From positions 100,192,501-100,256,500 of the forward strand of contig CM060883.1 of NCBI GenBank assembly GCA_030762935.1: DNA of 64,000 bases, written 5' to 3'. The notes under the pieces are model-generated. The model saw nothing but the letters and a program-made list of their open reading frames with translations, ran no database searches and had not been told where the DNA came from. Of the stretch, positions 11,066 to 22,184 are shown in pieces (positions within the stretch are counted from its first letter, which is position 1; every line of letters starts with the position of its first letter). A program made the translations under genes and the position numbers. The DNA comes from Hymenopus coronatus. Lineage: Eukaryota > Arthropoda > Insecta > Mantodea > Hymenopodidae.

Positions 11066-13508
11066 GCCTCACGAGCGTCGTTTGCAAGACCTTGGAACGC
11101 ATGATCAGTATTCGTTTTACCTGGTGGTTGGAGGCGAAAGAAGTGCTCTGTTCCGAGCAGTGCGGATTTCGTCGCGGTCGTTCAAGCGTTGATAACCAGG
11201 CGCGTGTGTAAGCTTATGTACGGAATGCTTTCCTTCTGAAGCAGCAAGTCGTGAGTGTCTTCTTTGACCTCGAGAGGGCTTACGACACTACTTGGCGATA
11301 TGGTATTCTGCGTAATTTGCACAGTTCAGGGTTACGCGGCCATCTGGCCCTATTTCTGTGCAACTTTCTCCAGCTGCGCCGCTTTCGTGTCCGAATTGGC
11401 AATACTCTCTCGCGGGAGAAGATTCAGGAGAACGGTGTACCCCAAGGTTCCGTTCTTAGTGTCATGCTTTTTGCCGAGGCCATCAACGGCATTACTAGGG
11501 TGATTCGTAGTGGGATATCATCGTCACTATATATGGATGACTTTGCGCTGTACTATCGCTCCTACAGCACTGAACATCTCGAACGACAACTCCAGCTCTT
11601 CATAAACTCCATCGCTGGTTGGGCGCTTCGCAATGGTTTTCGTTTTTCCCCTACGAAAACTCAGTGCATACACTTCCACAGTCTTCGCGGAGTACACCCT
11701 CCTCTTGACCTCCAATTGGACGGTGTGCCACTGCCTTTCGTTCCGTCCTTGAAGTTCTTAGGTCTCCACCTAGACCGTGAACCTTCTTGGGTACCCCACA
11801 TCCGATACCTTCGTGCCTCCTGTGACCGATCGCTGCGGATCCTCAAACTGCTTTCTGGTGCGTCGTGGGGCGGCGATCGTTCAGTGATGCTGCGTTTGTA
11901 CCGTTCACTCGTTCGCTCTAAACTAGACTACGGTTGTTTTATTTACGGCGCAACGACCGCCTCTAAACTCGCCTTTTAGACACCGTTCATCATATCGGTT
12001 TACGTCTTGCTACAGGAGCCTTCCGCACTAGTTGTGTGGAATGCTTGTATGCCGATGCTGGTGAACCCCCACTGGCAGTGCGTCGCTCATTTTTACTTTG
12101 TTCGTATGCTGCTAAGTTGTCTGCGAACCCCCGCCATCCTTGTTTTAACCCTGTGTTACGCCCGGATTATTCACACCGCTATCTGAGGAACGCCACTGCT
12201 TCGCGCCCCTGTGGTATTCGGTTTCGTGAACTGCTCTCTAATAGGGGTCTCAGATTGCCTTCTGTGGAGTGTGTTTTTGGTTATCCGGAACCTGCTTGGC
12301 AACTGAGGCGTCCCAGTTTCGACCTGACCCTCTCCAACCTTGTGAAACGTTCGACTGCTCCGGAGGTATTTCAGCGACTGTTTTACGAACTTTTAAGCAC
12401 TTACCGGTCATATGCACCGGTATTCACTGACGGCTCCCAGCTGGCAGGAGCTACAGTTTATGCCTTTTATTTCAAGGGAGTAACACATAATTATCGCCTT
12501 GCGGACGCCAGTACGGTATTCACCGCCGAACTCTACTCTATATCTTTTACTTTCTAGATTTTATCTCGCTTTTAGCACCTGGTAGTTTTCTTGTTTGCAG
12601 CGATTCCTTGAGTGCCCTACAGGCTCTGCAGCAGTATACTGGCTCCTCATCACTCGTTATGCGTATTCAATCTCGCCTTTCTGAATTGATTGCTTGCAGC
12701 TACCAGTTCATCTTCAATGGGTTCCAGGTCATGTCGGTATTGCAGGTAATGAGGTAGCGGATAGCTCTGCCAAGGCTGCCTGCTCCTTGCAGGATTATTC
12801 GGAAGTGGCTGTGCCCTCAGGGGATGCTTCACGTTACTTTCGCAGGTCTCTTCTTTTAGCTTGGCAGCAATCTTAGCAAAACTTAGCAGGTACACAGCTT
12901 CGCATACTCAAAGACACGGTACAGCCATGGCTCACATCTTGCCAGCCAAACCGGCGCCGCGAAGTTATCCTTACGCGTCAGCGTATCGGTCACACGCGGC
13001 TAACACATGGCTACCTTCTACGCGCTGAGCCAACTCCTATATGTCAGACCTGCGATGTTCGTCTGTCTGTGGCACATGTGTTGCTTGATTGTCCGAAATT
13101 TCATCGTGAACGGCAATCCAATGGCCTGGGTACCTCCTTACCTACCATTTTATGCGACGACGCCAATTCCGTCGATATGGTGCTACGCTTTGTTGCCTCT
13201 ATTGGCGTCAGCAAAGACATCTGCCCTGTTTCATGCGTGTGTGCAATTTTAGCCCTTTGTAACTTTTTAGACTCTTTTACCATATAGGACCACTTTTTGT
13301 GTGTTTTTTTTTTTTTAGTTTTTTAACCTTTTAGCCTTGGTTTTTTAACACCCGTGCCTTTTCTCGTGTGTGCCTTTGTAAGGGGTTTTAGCACATTTTA
13401 ACTTTCCTTCCTTAGATTTGTTTTTAATGTGTATTTCTTTTCTTAACTTCGGACCCAAATGACCTAGTTGTCGACGGGCCCTTAAACACTACTCACTCAC
13501 TCACTCAC
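11066..13508 (+). mobile_element. Truncated family A copy, tandem unit 2
   Basis: A 2443-bp unit nearly identical to unit 1, with the same start base, the same internal lesions and the same tail. It has a T tract of only about 14 bases. The CTCCAG and CTCGCGGG variants agree with unit 3 and the full copy where unit 1 differs. Confidence 0.9.
11251..12895 (+). pseudogene. RT-RNase H fragment of unit 2
   Basis: Same arrangement as unit 1: an RT piece at 11251-11979 with GVPQGSVLS and YMDDF, then 12036-12557 running into RNase H, both closed by the shared frameshifts. A single difference of note is QLFINS in place of QLSINS near 11595. Confidence 0.85.
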
Positions 13509-15943
13509 GCCTCACGAGCGTCGTTTGCAAGACCTTGGAACGCATGATCAGTATTCGTTTTACCTGGTGGTTGGAGGCGAAAGAAGTGCTCTGTTCCGAG
13601 CAGTGCGGATTTCGTCGCGGTCGTTCAAGCGTTGATAACCAGGCGCGTGTGTAAGCTTATGTACGGAATGCTTTCCTTCTGAAGCAGCAAGTCGTGAGTG
13701 TCTTCTTTGACCTCGAGAGGGCTTACGACACTACTTGGCGATATGGTATTCTGCGTAATTTGCACAGTTCAGGGTTACGCGGCCATCTGGCCCTATTTCT
13801 GTGCAACTTTCTCCAGCTGCGCCGCTTTCGTGTCCGAATTGGCAATACTCTCTCGCGGGAGAAGATTCAGGAGAACGGTGTACACCAAGGTTCCGTTCTT
13901 AGTGTCATGCTTTTTGCCGAGGCCATCAACGGCATTACTAGGGTGATTCGTAGTGGGATATCATCGTCACTATATATGGATGACTTTGCGCTGTACTATC
14001 GCTCCTACAGCACTGAACATCTCGAACGACAACTCCAGCTCTCCATAAACTCCATCGCTGGTTGGGCGCTTCGCAATGGTTTTCGTTTTTCCCCTACGAA
14101 AACTCAGTGCATACACTTCCACAGTCTTCGCGGAGTATACCCTCCTCTTGACCTCCAATTGGACGGTGTGCCACTGCCTTTCGTTCCGTCCTTGAAGTTC
14201 TTAGGTCTCCACCTAGACCGTGAACCTTCTTGGGTACCCCACATCCGATACCTTCGTGCCTCCTGTGACCGATCGCTGCGGATCCTCAAACTGCTTTCTG
14301 GTGCGTCGTGGGGCGGCGATCGTTCAGTGATGCTGCGTTTGTACCGTTCACTCGTTCGCTCAAAACTAGACTACGGTTGTTTTATTTACGACGCAACGAC
14401 CGCCTCTAAACTCGCCTTTTAGACACCGTTCATCATATCGGTTTACGTCTTGCTACAGGAGCCTTCCGCACTAGTCGTGTGGAATGCTTGTATGCCGATG
14501 CTGGTGAACCCCCACTGGCAGTGCGTCGCTCATTTTTACTTTGTTCGTATGCTGCTAAGTTGTCTGCGAACCCCCGCCATCCTTGTTTTAACCCTGTGTT
14601 ACGCCCGGATTATTCACACCGCTATCTGAGGAACGCCACTGCTTCGCGCCCCTGTGGTATTCGGTTTCGTGAACTACTCTCTGATTGGGGTCTCAGATTG
14701 CCTTCTGTGGAGCGTGTTTTTGGTTATCCGGAGCCTGCTTGGCAACTGAGGCGTCCCAGTTTCGACCTGACCCTCTCCAACCTTGTGAAACGTTCGACTG
14801 CTCCGGAGGTATTTCAGCGACTGTTTTACGAACTTTTAAGCACTTACCGGTCATATGCACCGGTATTCACTGACGGCTCCCAGCTGGCAGGAGCTACAGT
14901 TTATGCCTTTTATTTCAAGGGAGTAACACATAATTATCGCCTTGCGGACGCCAGTACGGTATTCACCGCCGAACTCTACTCTATATCTTTTACTTTCTAG
15001 ATTTTATCTCGCTTTTAGCACCTGGTAGTTTTCTTGTTTGCAGCGATTCCTTGAGTGCCCTACAGGCTCTGCAGCAGTATACTGGCTCCTCATCACTCGT
15101 TATATGTATTTAATCTCGCCTTTCTGAATTGATTGCTTGCAGCTACTTGTTCATCTTCACGTGGGTTCCAGGTCATGTCGGTATTGCAGATAATGAGGTA
15201 GCGGTTAGGTCTGCCAAGGCTGCCTGCTCCTTGCAGGATTATTCGAAAGCGGCTGTGCCCTCAGGGGATGTTTCACGTTACTTTCGCAGGTCTCTTCTTT
15301 TGGCTTGGCAGCAATCTTGGCAAAACTTAGCAGGTACACAGCTTCGCACACTCAAAGACACGGTGCAGCCATGGCTCACATCTTGCCAGCCAAACCGGCG
15401 CCGCGAGGTTATCCTTACGCGTCTGCGTATCGGTCACACACGGCTAACACATGGCTACCTTCTACGCGCTGAGCCGGCTCCTATATGTCAGACCTGCGTT
15501 GTTCGTCTGTCTGTGGCACATGTGTTGCTTGATTGTCCGAAATTTCAACGTAAACGGCAATCCATCGGCCTGGGTACCTCCTTACCTGCCATTTTATGCG
15601 ACGACGCCAATTCCGTCGATATGGTGCTACGCTTTGTTGCCTCTATTGGCCTCAGCAAATACATCTGACCTGTTTCATGCATGTGTGCATTTTTAGCCTT
15701 TTTAACTTTTTAGACTCTTGACTTTTACTATATGGGACCACTTTTTGTGTGTTTTTAGTTTTTTAACCTTTTAGCCTGGGTTTTTTATCACCCGGGCCTT
15801 TTCTCGTGTGTGCCTTTGTAAGGGTTTTTAGCACATTTTAACTTTTCTTCTCTAGATTTGTTTCTAATGTGTGTTTCTTTTCTTAACTTCGTGCCCAAAT
15901 GACCTAGTTGTTGACGGGCCCTTAAACACTACTCACTCACTCA
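13509..15943 (+). mobile_element. Truncated family A copy, tandem unit 3 (divergent 3' half)
   Basis: The last unit starts at the same base as units 1 and 2 and shares their early lesions. Its final ~850 bp differ: CTTCACGTGGGTTCC near 15157 and CAATCTTGGC near 15315 match the copy at 36840-37010, not units 1 and 2, and the T tract is short. It therefore keeps the older 3' end. The flanking satellite resumes at about 15944. Confidence 0.9.
13694..15668 (+). pseudogene. RT-RNase H fragment of unit 3
   Basis: An RT piece at 13694-14422 has GVHQGSVLS in place of the usual GVPQG, then YMDDF. A second piece at 14479-15000 enters RNase H and is stopped by the shared insertion. A third open piece at 15129-15668 covers the end of RNase H (GHVGIADNEVAV, where other copies have GNEVAD) and the C-terminal CQTC...HVLLDC zinc tail without the TAG seen in the other units. 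Confidence 0.85.
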
Positions 15944-16905
15944 CTTGACTGTTAATGATACAAGGTGAGGATACTTCTAGAAGCGTCACGTGCAGTAATA
16001 CAAACCACTACACTTGTATACTCCCTTGACTCGTTATTATGCAAGGTGAGGATACTTCTAGAAGCGCCACGTGGTGTAATAGAAGCCACTACACATGTAT
16101 ACTCTCGTGACTCGTTATTATGCAAGGTGAGGATACTTCTAGAAGCGCCACGTGCAGTAATACAAGCCACTACACTTGTATACTCCCTTGACTGTTAATG
16201 ATACAAGGTGAGGATACTTCTAGAAACGTCACGTGCAGTAATACAAGCTACTACACTTGTATACTCCCTTGACTGTTGCCCTTGTATATTTCATGACGCA
16301 AGGTGAGGATACTTCTAGAAGCGTCACGTGGTGTAATACAAGCCACTACACTTGTATACTCCCTTGACTGTTACCCTTGTATATTTCATGATGCAAGGTG
16401 AGGATACTTCTAGAAGCGCCACATTAAGTAATACAAGCCACTACACTGTATACTCCCTTGACTGTTACCCTTGCATATTTCATGATGCAAGGTGACGATA
16501 CTTCTAGAAGCGTCACGTGGTGTAATAGAAGCCACTACACTTGTATACTCCCGTGACTCGTTATCATGCAAGGTGAGGATACTTCTAGAAGCGCCACGTG
16601 GTGTAATACAAGCCACTACACTTGTATACTCCCGTGACTCGTTATTATGCAAGGTGAGGATACTTCTAGAAGCGCCACGTGCAGTAATACAAGCACTACA
16701 CTTGTATACTCACTTTACTGGTTATGATGCAAGGTGAGGATACTTTTAGAAGCGCCACGTTTAATAATACAAGCACTACACTTGTATACTCCCTTGACTG
16801 TTTATGATGCAAGGTGAGGATACTTCTAGAAGCGCCACGTGAAGTAATACAAGCCACTACACTTGTATACTGTTACCTTGTATATTTCATGATACAAGGA
16901 AAGGA
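15944..16905. repeat. ~96/76-bp satellite, right part of the split array
   Basis: This is the same satellite as at 2021-2670, resuming after the retrotransposon block, with a larger share of short units (CTCGTTATTATGCAAGG or CTGTTAATGATACAAGG in place of the TTGTATATTTC segment). About eleven units are present. Nearly every unit has TTCTAGAAGCGCCACGTG or a one-base variant. The last unit is degenerate and runs into other sequence near 16905. Confidence 0.93.
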
Positions 16906-16944
16906 TACTTTTTCACCAGAACGTTATAACGACGTGTACAAAAA

Positions 16945-17600
16945 TCTGGTGTGCTCCATTCACATGACTTTCTCTACCTCTCTGCAACAAATTAATGTTA
17001 ATAAGCTTATTTTTCTATTTACTTCATGCTAATCGAGAAAAACACTAGTAGAAGTTGTCTTAATTACTTGCTTCCTTGTAAGTAGGAGAGAAATAAGGGA
17101 GTACACTAGTCTAAACAGACAGTCAAATGTTTTATAATGTGGTGGCTATTGTATACAATTCCGGTTCTTTGTGTGGCTAGAAGTTGACAAGTTCTCGAAT
17201 GAGAAAAGTATTAAGTATTTTAAAACTGAAAGCAATGGGAAGGAATATCTTAGAAACGGTCAACTCCAGGAAAAAAATGCGTTTAACATACATTGTGTGT
17301 TTTAACGAGTGCTACTTTTTTTTGTACAGTAAGGCCTTACGGTTCACCAGTTATGCAAAATTCAGCAAAATTAATTCACAATTAAGGTATCTTCAAAGTC
17401 TATTGCCAGAAAATTCAAGATATAAGTTTTATATGTCACGTAAATATCTTTAATATACGATATATTAATCAAAATCTTCGTGTCACATTCTTGGAAGATA
17501 CTGAACTTAAATACCAAGTTTGGTACTTAACGGACTTTTCGTTGTCAATGCAATAGCTTCTGTGTACGCTATGTGTAGAGAAAGTAAAAAGGAACAAGAA
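16945..17600 (+). repeat. Dispersed repeat D, copy 1
   Basis: A noncoding interspersed family that I do not recognise. In this orientation it runs from GCTCCATTCACATGACTTTC, through AATAAGCTTATT, GACAAGTTCTCG, TGTGTTTTAACGAG, TTACGGTTCACCAGTTATGC and CTTGGAAGATACTGAACTTA, to TTAACGGACTTTTCG. The same string of landmarks recurs at 17875-18490, 18508-19330, 19665-20560, 57060-57490 and 58815-59665. No coding capacity, terminal inverted repeats or tail could be identified. Confidence 0.8.
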
Positions 17601-17717
17601 TCCAATCTGGAATGTTGTAAGATCACGAAAGTGGAGAGCAGGCTGCACTGATTCAAGAAGTGAACACTAGTTTTGGTAAAGCTGATATAGCATGAGCCGC
17701 CCAAGTAAGAAACGGTT

Positions 17718-17860
17718 GACGTTGTGACCTTGCCCGGGTCGCCGTGCCAACGCGTGCCAGCGCGGCCATCGATTCCCTGCTGCTGCTGCGATGGATAACA
17801 CTCAGGTCCTCATGCGTGTCAGGAGCAGCAGCACCAACATCCAGTGCCTCCGACAAGTGT
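17718..17860 (-). other. GC-rich island, possible host exon
   Basis: A 140-bp GC-rich stretch stands out from AT-rich repeats on both sides. On the minus strand it is open without stops and reads a hydrophilic peptide including SEALDVGAAAP and HRSSSRESMAALARVG. A possible donor-like AAG|GTCACA lies near its end, but the upstream side has no good acceptor. The plus strand is open too. I do not recognise the product, and this may simply be a GC-rich repeat fragment. Confidence 0.25.
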
Positions 17861-17874
17861 GTTTTCTCTTATTT

Positions 17875-18490
17875 CGTAGTGTATACACAAGCTATTGTAT
17901 TCAGTACCGAGATTTCAAAGGAAATACATGTTTGGAGACCCCTAAATACAAAATGTCCGTGTGTGTCTCTCTCTATATGTATACGTGTGTCTGTGGGCAG
18001 CATAGCTCAAAAAGGAAGTCAGTTAAATACCAAATGTGATATTTAGGTTCAGTATCTTCCAAGGATGCAACACAAAGATTTTCAAGAAAATCCCCCCACC
18101 CCAAACTACCATTTACTTGGAAAAATTGTGACTTTCTCAAAAATGGCTCTAACGATATTGATTAAAGATATTTTCAAGATAATTATATGATGCATCTCTT
18201 GAATTTTGACGGAATAGCCTCTGAACATCTCCTTGTTCTGGATGATCATAGTAATTCATTTTGCATAATTGGTAAACCGTAAGTGATGGGCTGCAACACA
18301 CAAGTTATGTCATTTCGTGGAGTTGGTCCTTGTTATTTACTTTAGTTTTAAATTATTTTTCTCGTAAGGGAACTTGTCAACGCAAACAGACGGACTACAA
18401 CGCCATAGCAACCACATGTTAACACATTTGACAGTCGGTTTAGCCTAGTGTATTCCCTTCTACTCACAAGGAACTAAGTAATAAATATTA
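17875..18490 (-). repeat. Dispersed repeat D, copy 2 (inverted)
   Basis: This is the reverse complement of the family described at 16945. It begins with ACCGAGATTTCAAAGGAAAT and ends with CCCTTCTACTCACAAGG. It faces copy 3 directly, so that the two form a long inverted repeat with a spacer of roughly 20-30 bp. Confidence 0.8.
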
Positions 18491-18507
18491 AGAAAGACAG
18501 GAAAGAG

Positions 18508-19330
18508 AAAGCATCTGATGTGTTCCAATCGTAAAACTTTCTCTACATCGCTTGTTAATAAGCTTATTCTTCTATCTACTTTATTCTAATCCAAATAAAC
18601 ATCAGCAGAAACGGTCGTATTACTTAGTTCGTATAAGTAGAAGGGAAATAATGGATTATACTAGACTGAACCGACAGTCAGATATTTTAAAATAGGGTTG
18701 CTATGGGATTGTAGTCTGTCTGTTTGCGTAGCCAGGAGTTGACAAGTTCTCGCATGTGAAATGTTTTAAGTATTATAAAACGGAAACTAACAGCAACGAA
18801 TATCTCCAAAACAGTCAAATCCGCGAAAAAAATTGTATATGACATAAATTGTGTGTTTTAACGAGATCTACATTTTTTGTGCAGTAACTTTTTGTCTATC
18901 TCTTACGGTTTACCAGTTATACAAAAGTCATCCAGAATAAAGATGTCATCAGAAGCTATTCCCAGAAAATTCAAGATATAAATTTTATATGTGATAGAAA
19001 CGGCTTTATTATGTAAATTTATTATACAGTATTTTAATAAATGCTTTAGAGACATTTTTGAGAAAAACAAAATTTTCAAAAATGTTTCCATGGAAAGGGT
19101 AAATTTGTGATGGGGGGCTTTTTTTTTGAAAACCTTAATGTGGTATTCTTGGAAGATACCGAACTTAAATATCAAGCTTCGTATTTAACAGTCTTTTGAG
19201 CTATGTTGTTCACACACACGCGGACATTTTTCTAAAAAATGCGTTTTTGGATTCAGGGGGTCTCAAAACATGTTTGCGGTGAAATCTCGGTATCGAATTT
19301 TGTTTATACATTGTATGTGTAGAGACATGC
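18508..19330 (+). repeat. Dispersed repeat D, copy 3
   Basis: Same landmarks as copy 1 in the same order, and it extends further to ACATGTTTGCGGTGAAATC and GGTATCGAATTTTG. It is the plus arm of the inverted pair with 17875-18490. Confidence 0.8.
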
Positions 19331-19664
19331 AAGAATGTTGGAGTTTTCTACGTAAAACTGTAATGTTGTCGTGAATATCACCATGGGCAATACCGAAAGT
19401 AATGTGACAAGTGGGGTGAAAAAACAAGCTGATACATGCGCTCAAAGCCTTTATAAGTTGGTGGATCTGAAAGGTAAGTCTTTCAATTAAATTTGTCCTC
19501 AAGCACTTACGGCCTACAAAAGCTCTCAAATAAGGAGTAAATCCCAAATTGTTCACTAACAGATGACCTTCTTCTTACAAAAATAATGTACAAAGGAGAA
19601 TGCTTTACATTAGTAAACCATAGCAATAGCACCATTTTATTGGTTAGCGAAGCAGTTCTTTATT
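19330..19664. other. Unassigned spacer
   Basis: About 335 bp between two copies of repeat D. No gene, tandem structure or known repeat head could be recognised. Confidence 0.5.
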
Positions 19665-20560
19665 AAAAGATCTGATGTGCTCCATTCACATGACTTTCTC
19701 TATCTCTCTGCAACAAGTTATTGTTAATAAGGTTATTCTTCTATCTACTTCATGCTAAAACATTAACAGAAACGGTCTAATTATTTAGTTAATTTATAAG
19801 TAGAAGGGAAGTAAGGGAATACAGCCGATAATCAAATATTTTAAAATGTGGTTGCTACGATATTGTAGTCCGTTTCTTTGTGAGGCCAGGAGTTGACAAG
19901 TTCCCGTATGAGAAAAAATTTAAGTATTTTAAAAATGATATCAATAACAAGGAATATCTTTAAAACGCAACTCCACGAAAAAATGTATATAACATAAATT
20001 ATGTGTTTTATCGTAATCTACATTTTTGTGCGGTAAGTTCTTGTCTATCTCTTACGGTTTAATAGTTATGCAAAATTTAAAAAAAAACAAAAAAAAAAAA
20101 ACAACAAACAAACAAACAAAACATTCAAATTAAAGAGGTCTTCAGATGTTCTTCCCAGAAAAACTAAGATATACATTTTACTGTCACATAAATATCTTAA
20201 ATATAAGAGATTTTAATTAAAATCGTTAGAGCCATTCTTTTAGAAAATAAAAAATGTCTAAATTTTTTCCATGTAAAGGGTAGTTGGTTTGGGGGCACTT
20301 TCTTGGAAATCTTCGTGTGGTATCCTCTGAAGATACTGAATTTAAATATCAAGTTTGGTATTTAACGGACTTTTCGTTTTTGAGCTCTGCTGCCCGCAGA
20401 CACACAGACACACACACACACACACACACACGGGCATTTTTCTAGAAATGCTATTTTGAATTCAAGGGGTCCCAAAACATGTATTTCCGGTGAAATCTCG
20501 GTATCGAATTTTTGGGTGCAATGCAACACCTTCTCTATACCCTTGTACATAATATGTACT
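19665..20560 (+). repeat. Dispersed repeat D, copy 4 (longest)
   Basis: The fullest plus-strand copy, from CTGATGTGCTCCATTCACAT to GTGCAATGCAACACCTTC and CCTTGTACATAATATG. It contains an A-rich CAAACAAACAAAC stretch near 20090-20120 and an AC microsatellite near 20399-20430. The far end matches the start of the inverted copy at 58815. Confidence 0.8.
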
Positions 20561-20754
20561 AACCATAATCTTTGACATTTTTTAATCTATTTATTTATTT
20601 TTGTAAATTCCTATGGTGGACAAAAACAGCTTTCTTAATGCTTGAAAGGATACATTTTAAGATTTAGTTACATTGAGGCGAACAATAGTATTACAAAGGC
20701 TGTTAATATAATCATAAGCTTTATATTTTAATAGCTCCTGCGTTTTCGTGTTCA

Positions 20755-20942
20755 GATTTTTATAGTGTTTAACGTCCGTTTGTGGCGCCGCAGGCGATGG
20801 CACTGATGGAATGAAGATGAAGGGCGGTGGAATGCGCTGTTTGTGCCGTTTGCCTACCACAAATTCCACATGCGGTTCGCCTGGTATCCAAAGATTTGCC
20901 TCGGTGAGAGGCGAGTGGTGGAACCACTAGGCCACGGACTTC
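20755..20942 (-). repeat. SINE family S2, truncated copy
   Basis: On the minus strand it shows the remains of a tRNA-like head (GTGGCCTAGTGGTT region at 20925-20938), then GAATGCGCTG-type body sequence and GCCTGCGGCGCC near 20787. The landmarks are the same as at 58195-58430 but diverged. Confidence 0.7.
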
Positions 20943-21194
20943 AGATTAATTCATCCTTTAGTTGACGGCATTATTAGTTGAGCGAGCACCTCGTCTCAAA
21001 GGGGAGGTATGGAATTGAACCTTTGACTACATGCATTGCCGACTTAAACAGGCTGATTCTCTGGACGGTGTACAACTGTATTCATCAGGCGCTCTTTAGT
21101 TTTTGTGTTTACTTAATTTATTCTGTGTATAATTCATTTCGTTTCCTAATCGGCTTACCCTTCCTCTAGGACTTTCAAGTCAATTCCTGGGGGT

Positions 21195-21445
21195 TAGAAA
21201 CCTGTCGGAGAGCCTACAGCACGAAACCACACAACGGAGAACCTGTTACAAGGGGTCGGCATAAACATGAGGAAGTGGATGATATAAAATGCCAGCGAAA
21301 TTGAATATGAAAGGTGATGATGGAGAAATTGACGGAATGAGTGGTGGGGGAAACCGGAGGATCCGGAGAAAACCCGCCCAGATGCCGCTTCGTCCACCAC
21401 CAATGCCACATGCGGGCCGCCTAGGTGGGAGGCGAGTGGTCTAGC
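21195..21445 (-). repeat. SINE family S2, second copy
   Basis: The minus strand carries CGCCTCCCACCTAGGCGGCC, GCATGTGGCATTGGTGG, then GGGTTTTCTCCGGATCCTCC and GGTTTCCCCCACC. The TTTTCTCCGG...CTCCGGTTTCC block resembles the central (Meta-type) domain described for several animal SINEs, as far as I can judge from memory. The tRNA head is partly lost. Confidence 0.65.
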
Positions 21446-21474
21446 AACTCTGTGTAATACAATATAATTGGATT

Positions 21475-21622
21475 AATTGTTTTCTTCCAAGCCGTGTGTC
21501 GGACAGGAATTGGATATTTAGACTCAGACTGAAAAATGCAATGCAAAAGTCGGGACTTGAACTACGTATCTCCCGGCCTCTAGCTGGTTGCTCCGCCACT
21601 GAGCTACCATGGCACACACGGC
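21475..21622 (-). repeat. SINE family S1 with tRNA-like head
   Basis: Read on the minus strand, CCATGGTAGCTCAGTGGCGG matches a Pol III A box and GTAGTTCAAGTCCC a B box, with about 35 bases between them. A body ending CAGTCTGAGTCTAAATATCC and CCTGTCCGACACACGGCTT follows. Related copies lie at 21742 (plus) and 37843 (minus). Confidence 0.75.
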
Positions 21623-21741
21623 TTCTGAGAAAAAACAATTAAACCAATCTTAATTGACTATAATACTTGGCTATACTATGAAAAATAATTTGAGACCACC
21701 TTGTGGTTTACTGGGAAACATGCGAGTCAGCTGAGAAATTC

Positions 21742-21900
21742 AATGCTATGCCGCCATGTTACCATGGTAGCTCAGTGGTAGAGCAACCGGCTAGAGATCG
21801 GGAAATTCGTGGTTCAAATCCCGGCTATGGCATTGAATTTTCTAGTCAGATTTTACCTATCCAACAGAATATCCTATGGTATGTATTATAATTGTTATCA
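21742..21900 (+). repeat. SINE family S1, plus-strand copy
   Basis: The head ACCATGGTAGCTCAGTGG plus TAGAGC (A box) and GTGGTTCAAATCCC (B box) can form a tRNA-like acceptor stem (ACCATGG with CTATGGC), but the T stem does not pair well. It therefore reads as a tRNA-derived SINE head and not a working tRNA gene. The body GAATTTTCTAGTCAGATTTT resembles the other S1 copies. Confidence 0.75.
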
Positions 21901-22184
21901 CAAGAGTATGAAGAAGCGTTTATTGTAGTGGGGAAGTTGTGTCAACGTTATCATAGCCGTTAGCTATTAGCATCAACGCTGCGATTGAGTCTTTGCGAAT
22001 ATAAACATTGGAAACACAATAAAAATCCCTTTTCACCAAAGTGACCTCGAAACTGTTGGTATCCACCCCTTCTACTCGTCGTTCGCCAGTCGTCTCCAAG
22101 AGGCAATGTTACCTAGTATTTAAGACATGATTTATATGTGTAGTTTGCGATAGACTTATTGTTGTGGCGTATTCTTCTAATCAC
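21901..22184. other. Unassigned sequence
   Basis: Probably the internal leader that flanks the LTR described next, if that call is right. Otherwise no recognisable feature. Confidence 0.35.

Noticed and set aside
15944..15960. Target duplication for the family A block
   Set aside because: ACTTG occurs at both edges but is part of both the satellite and the tail; a true duplication cannot be shown and a small deletion fits as well.
18903..19556. Minus-strand open frames of 90-97 residues
   Set aside because: They lie in noncoding repeat D and its spacer; not conserved as frames in other copies.
21762..21836. Functional tRNA gene
   Set aside because: A and B boxes and an acceptor stem are present but the T stem does not pair, and the same head sits on SINE bodies elsewhere in the window.
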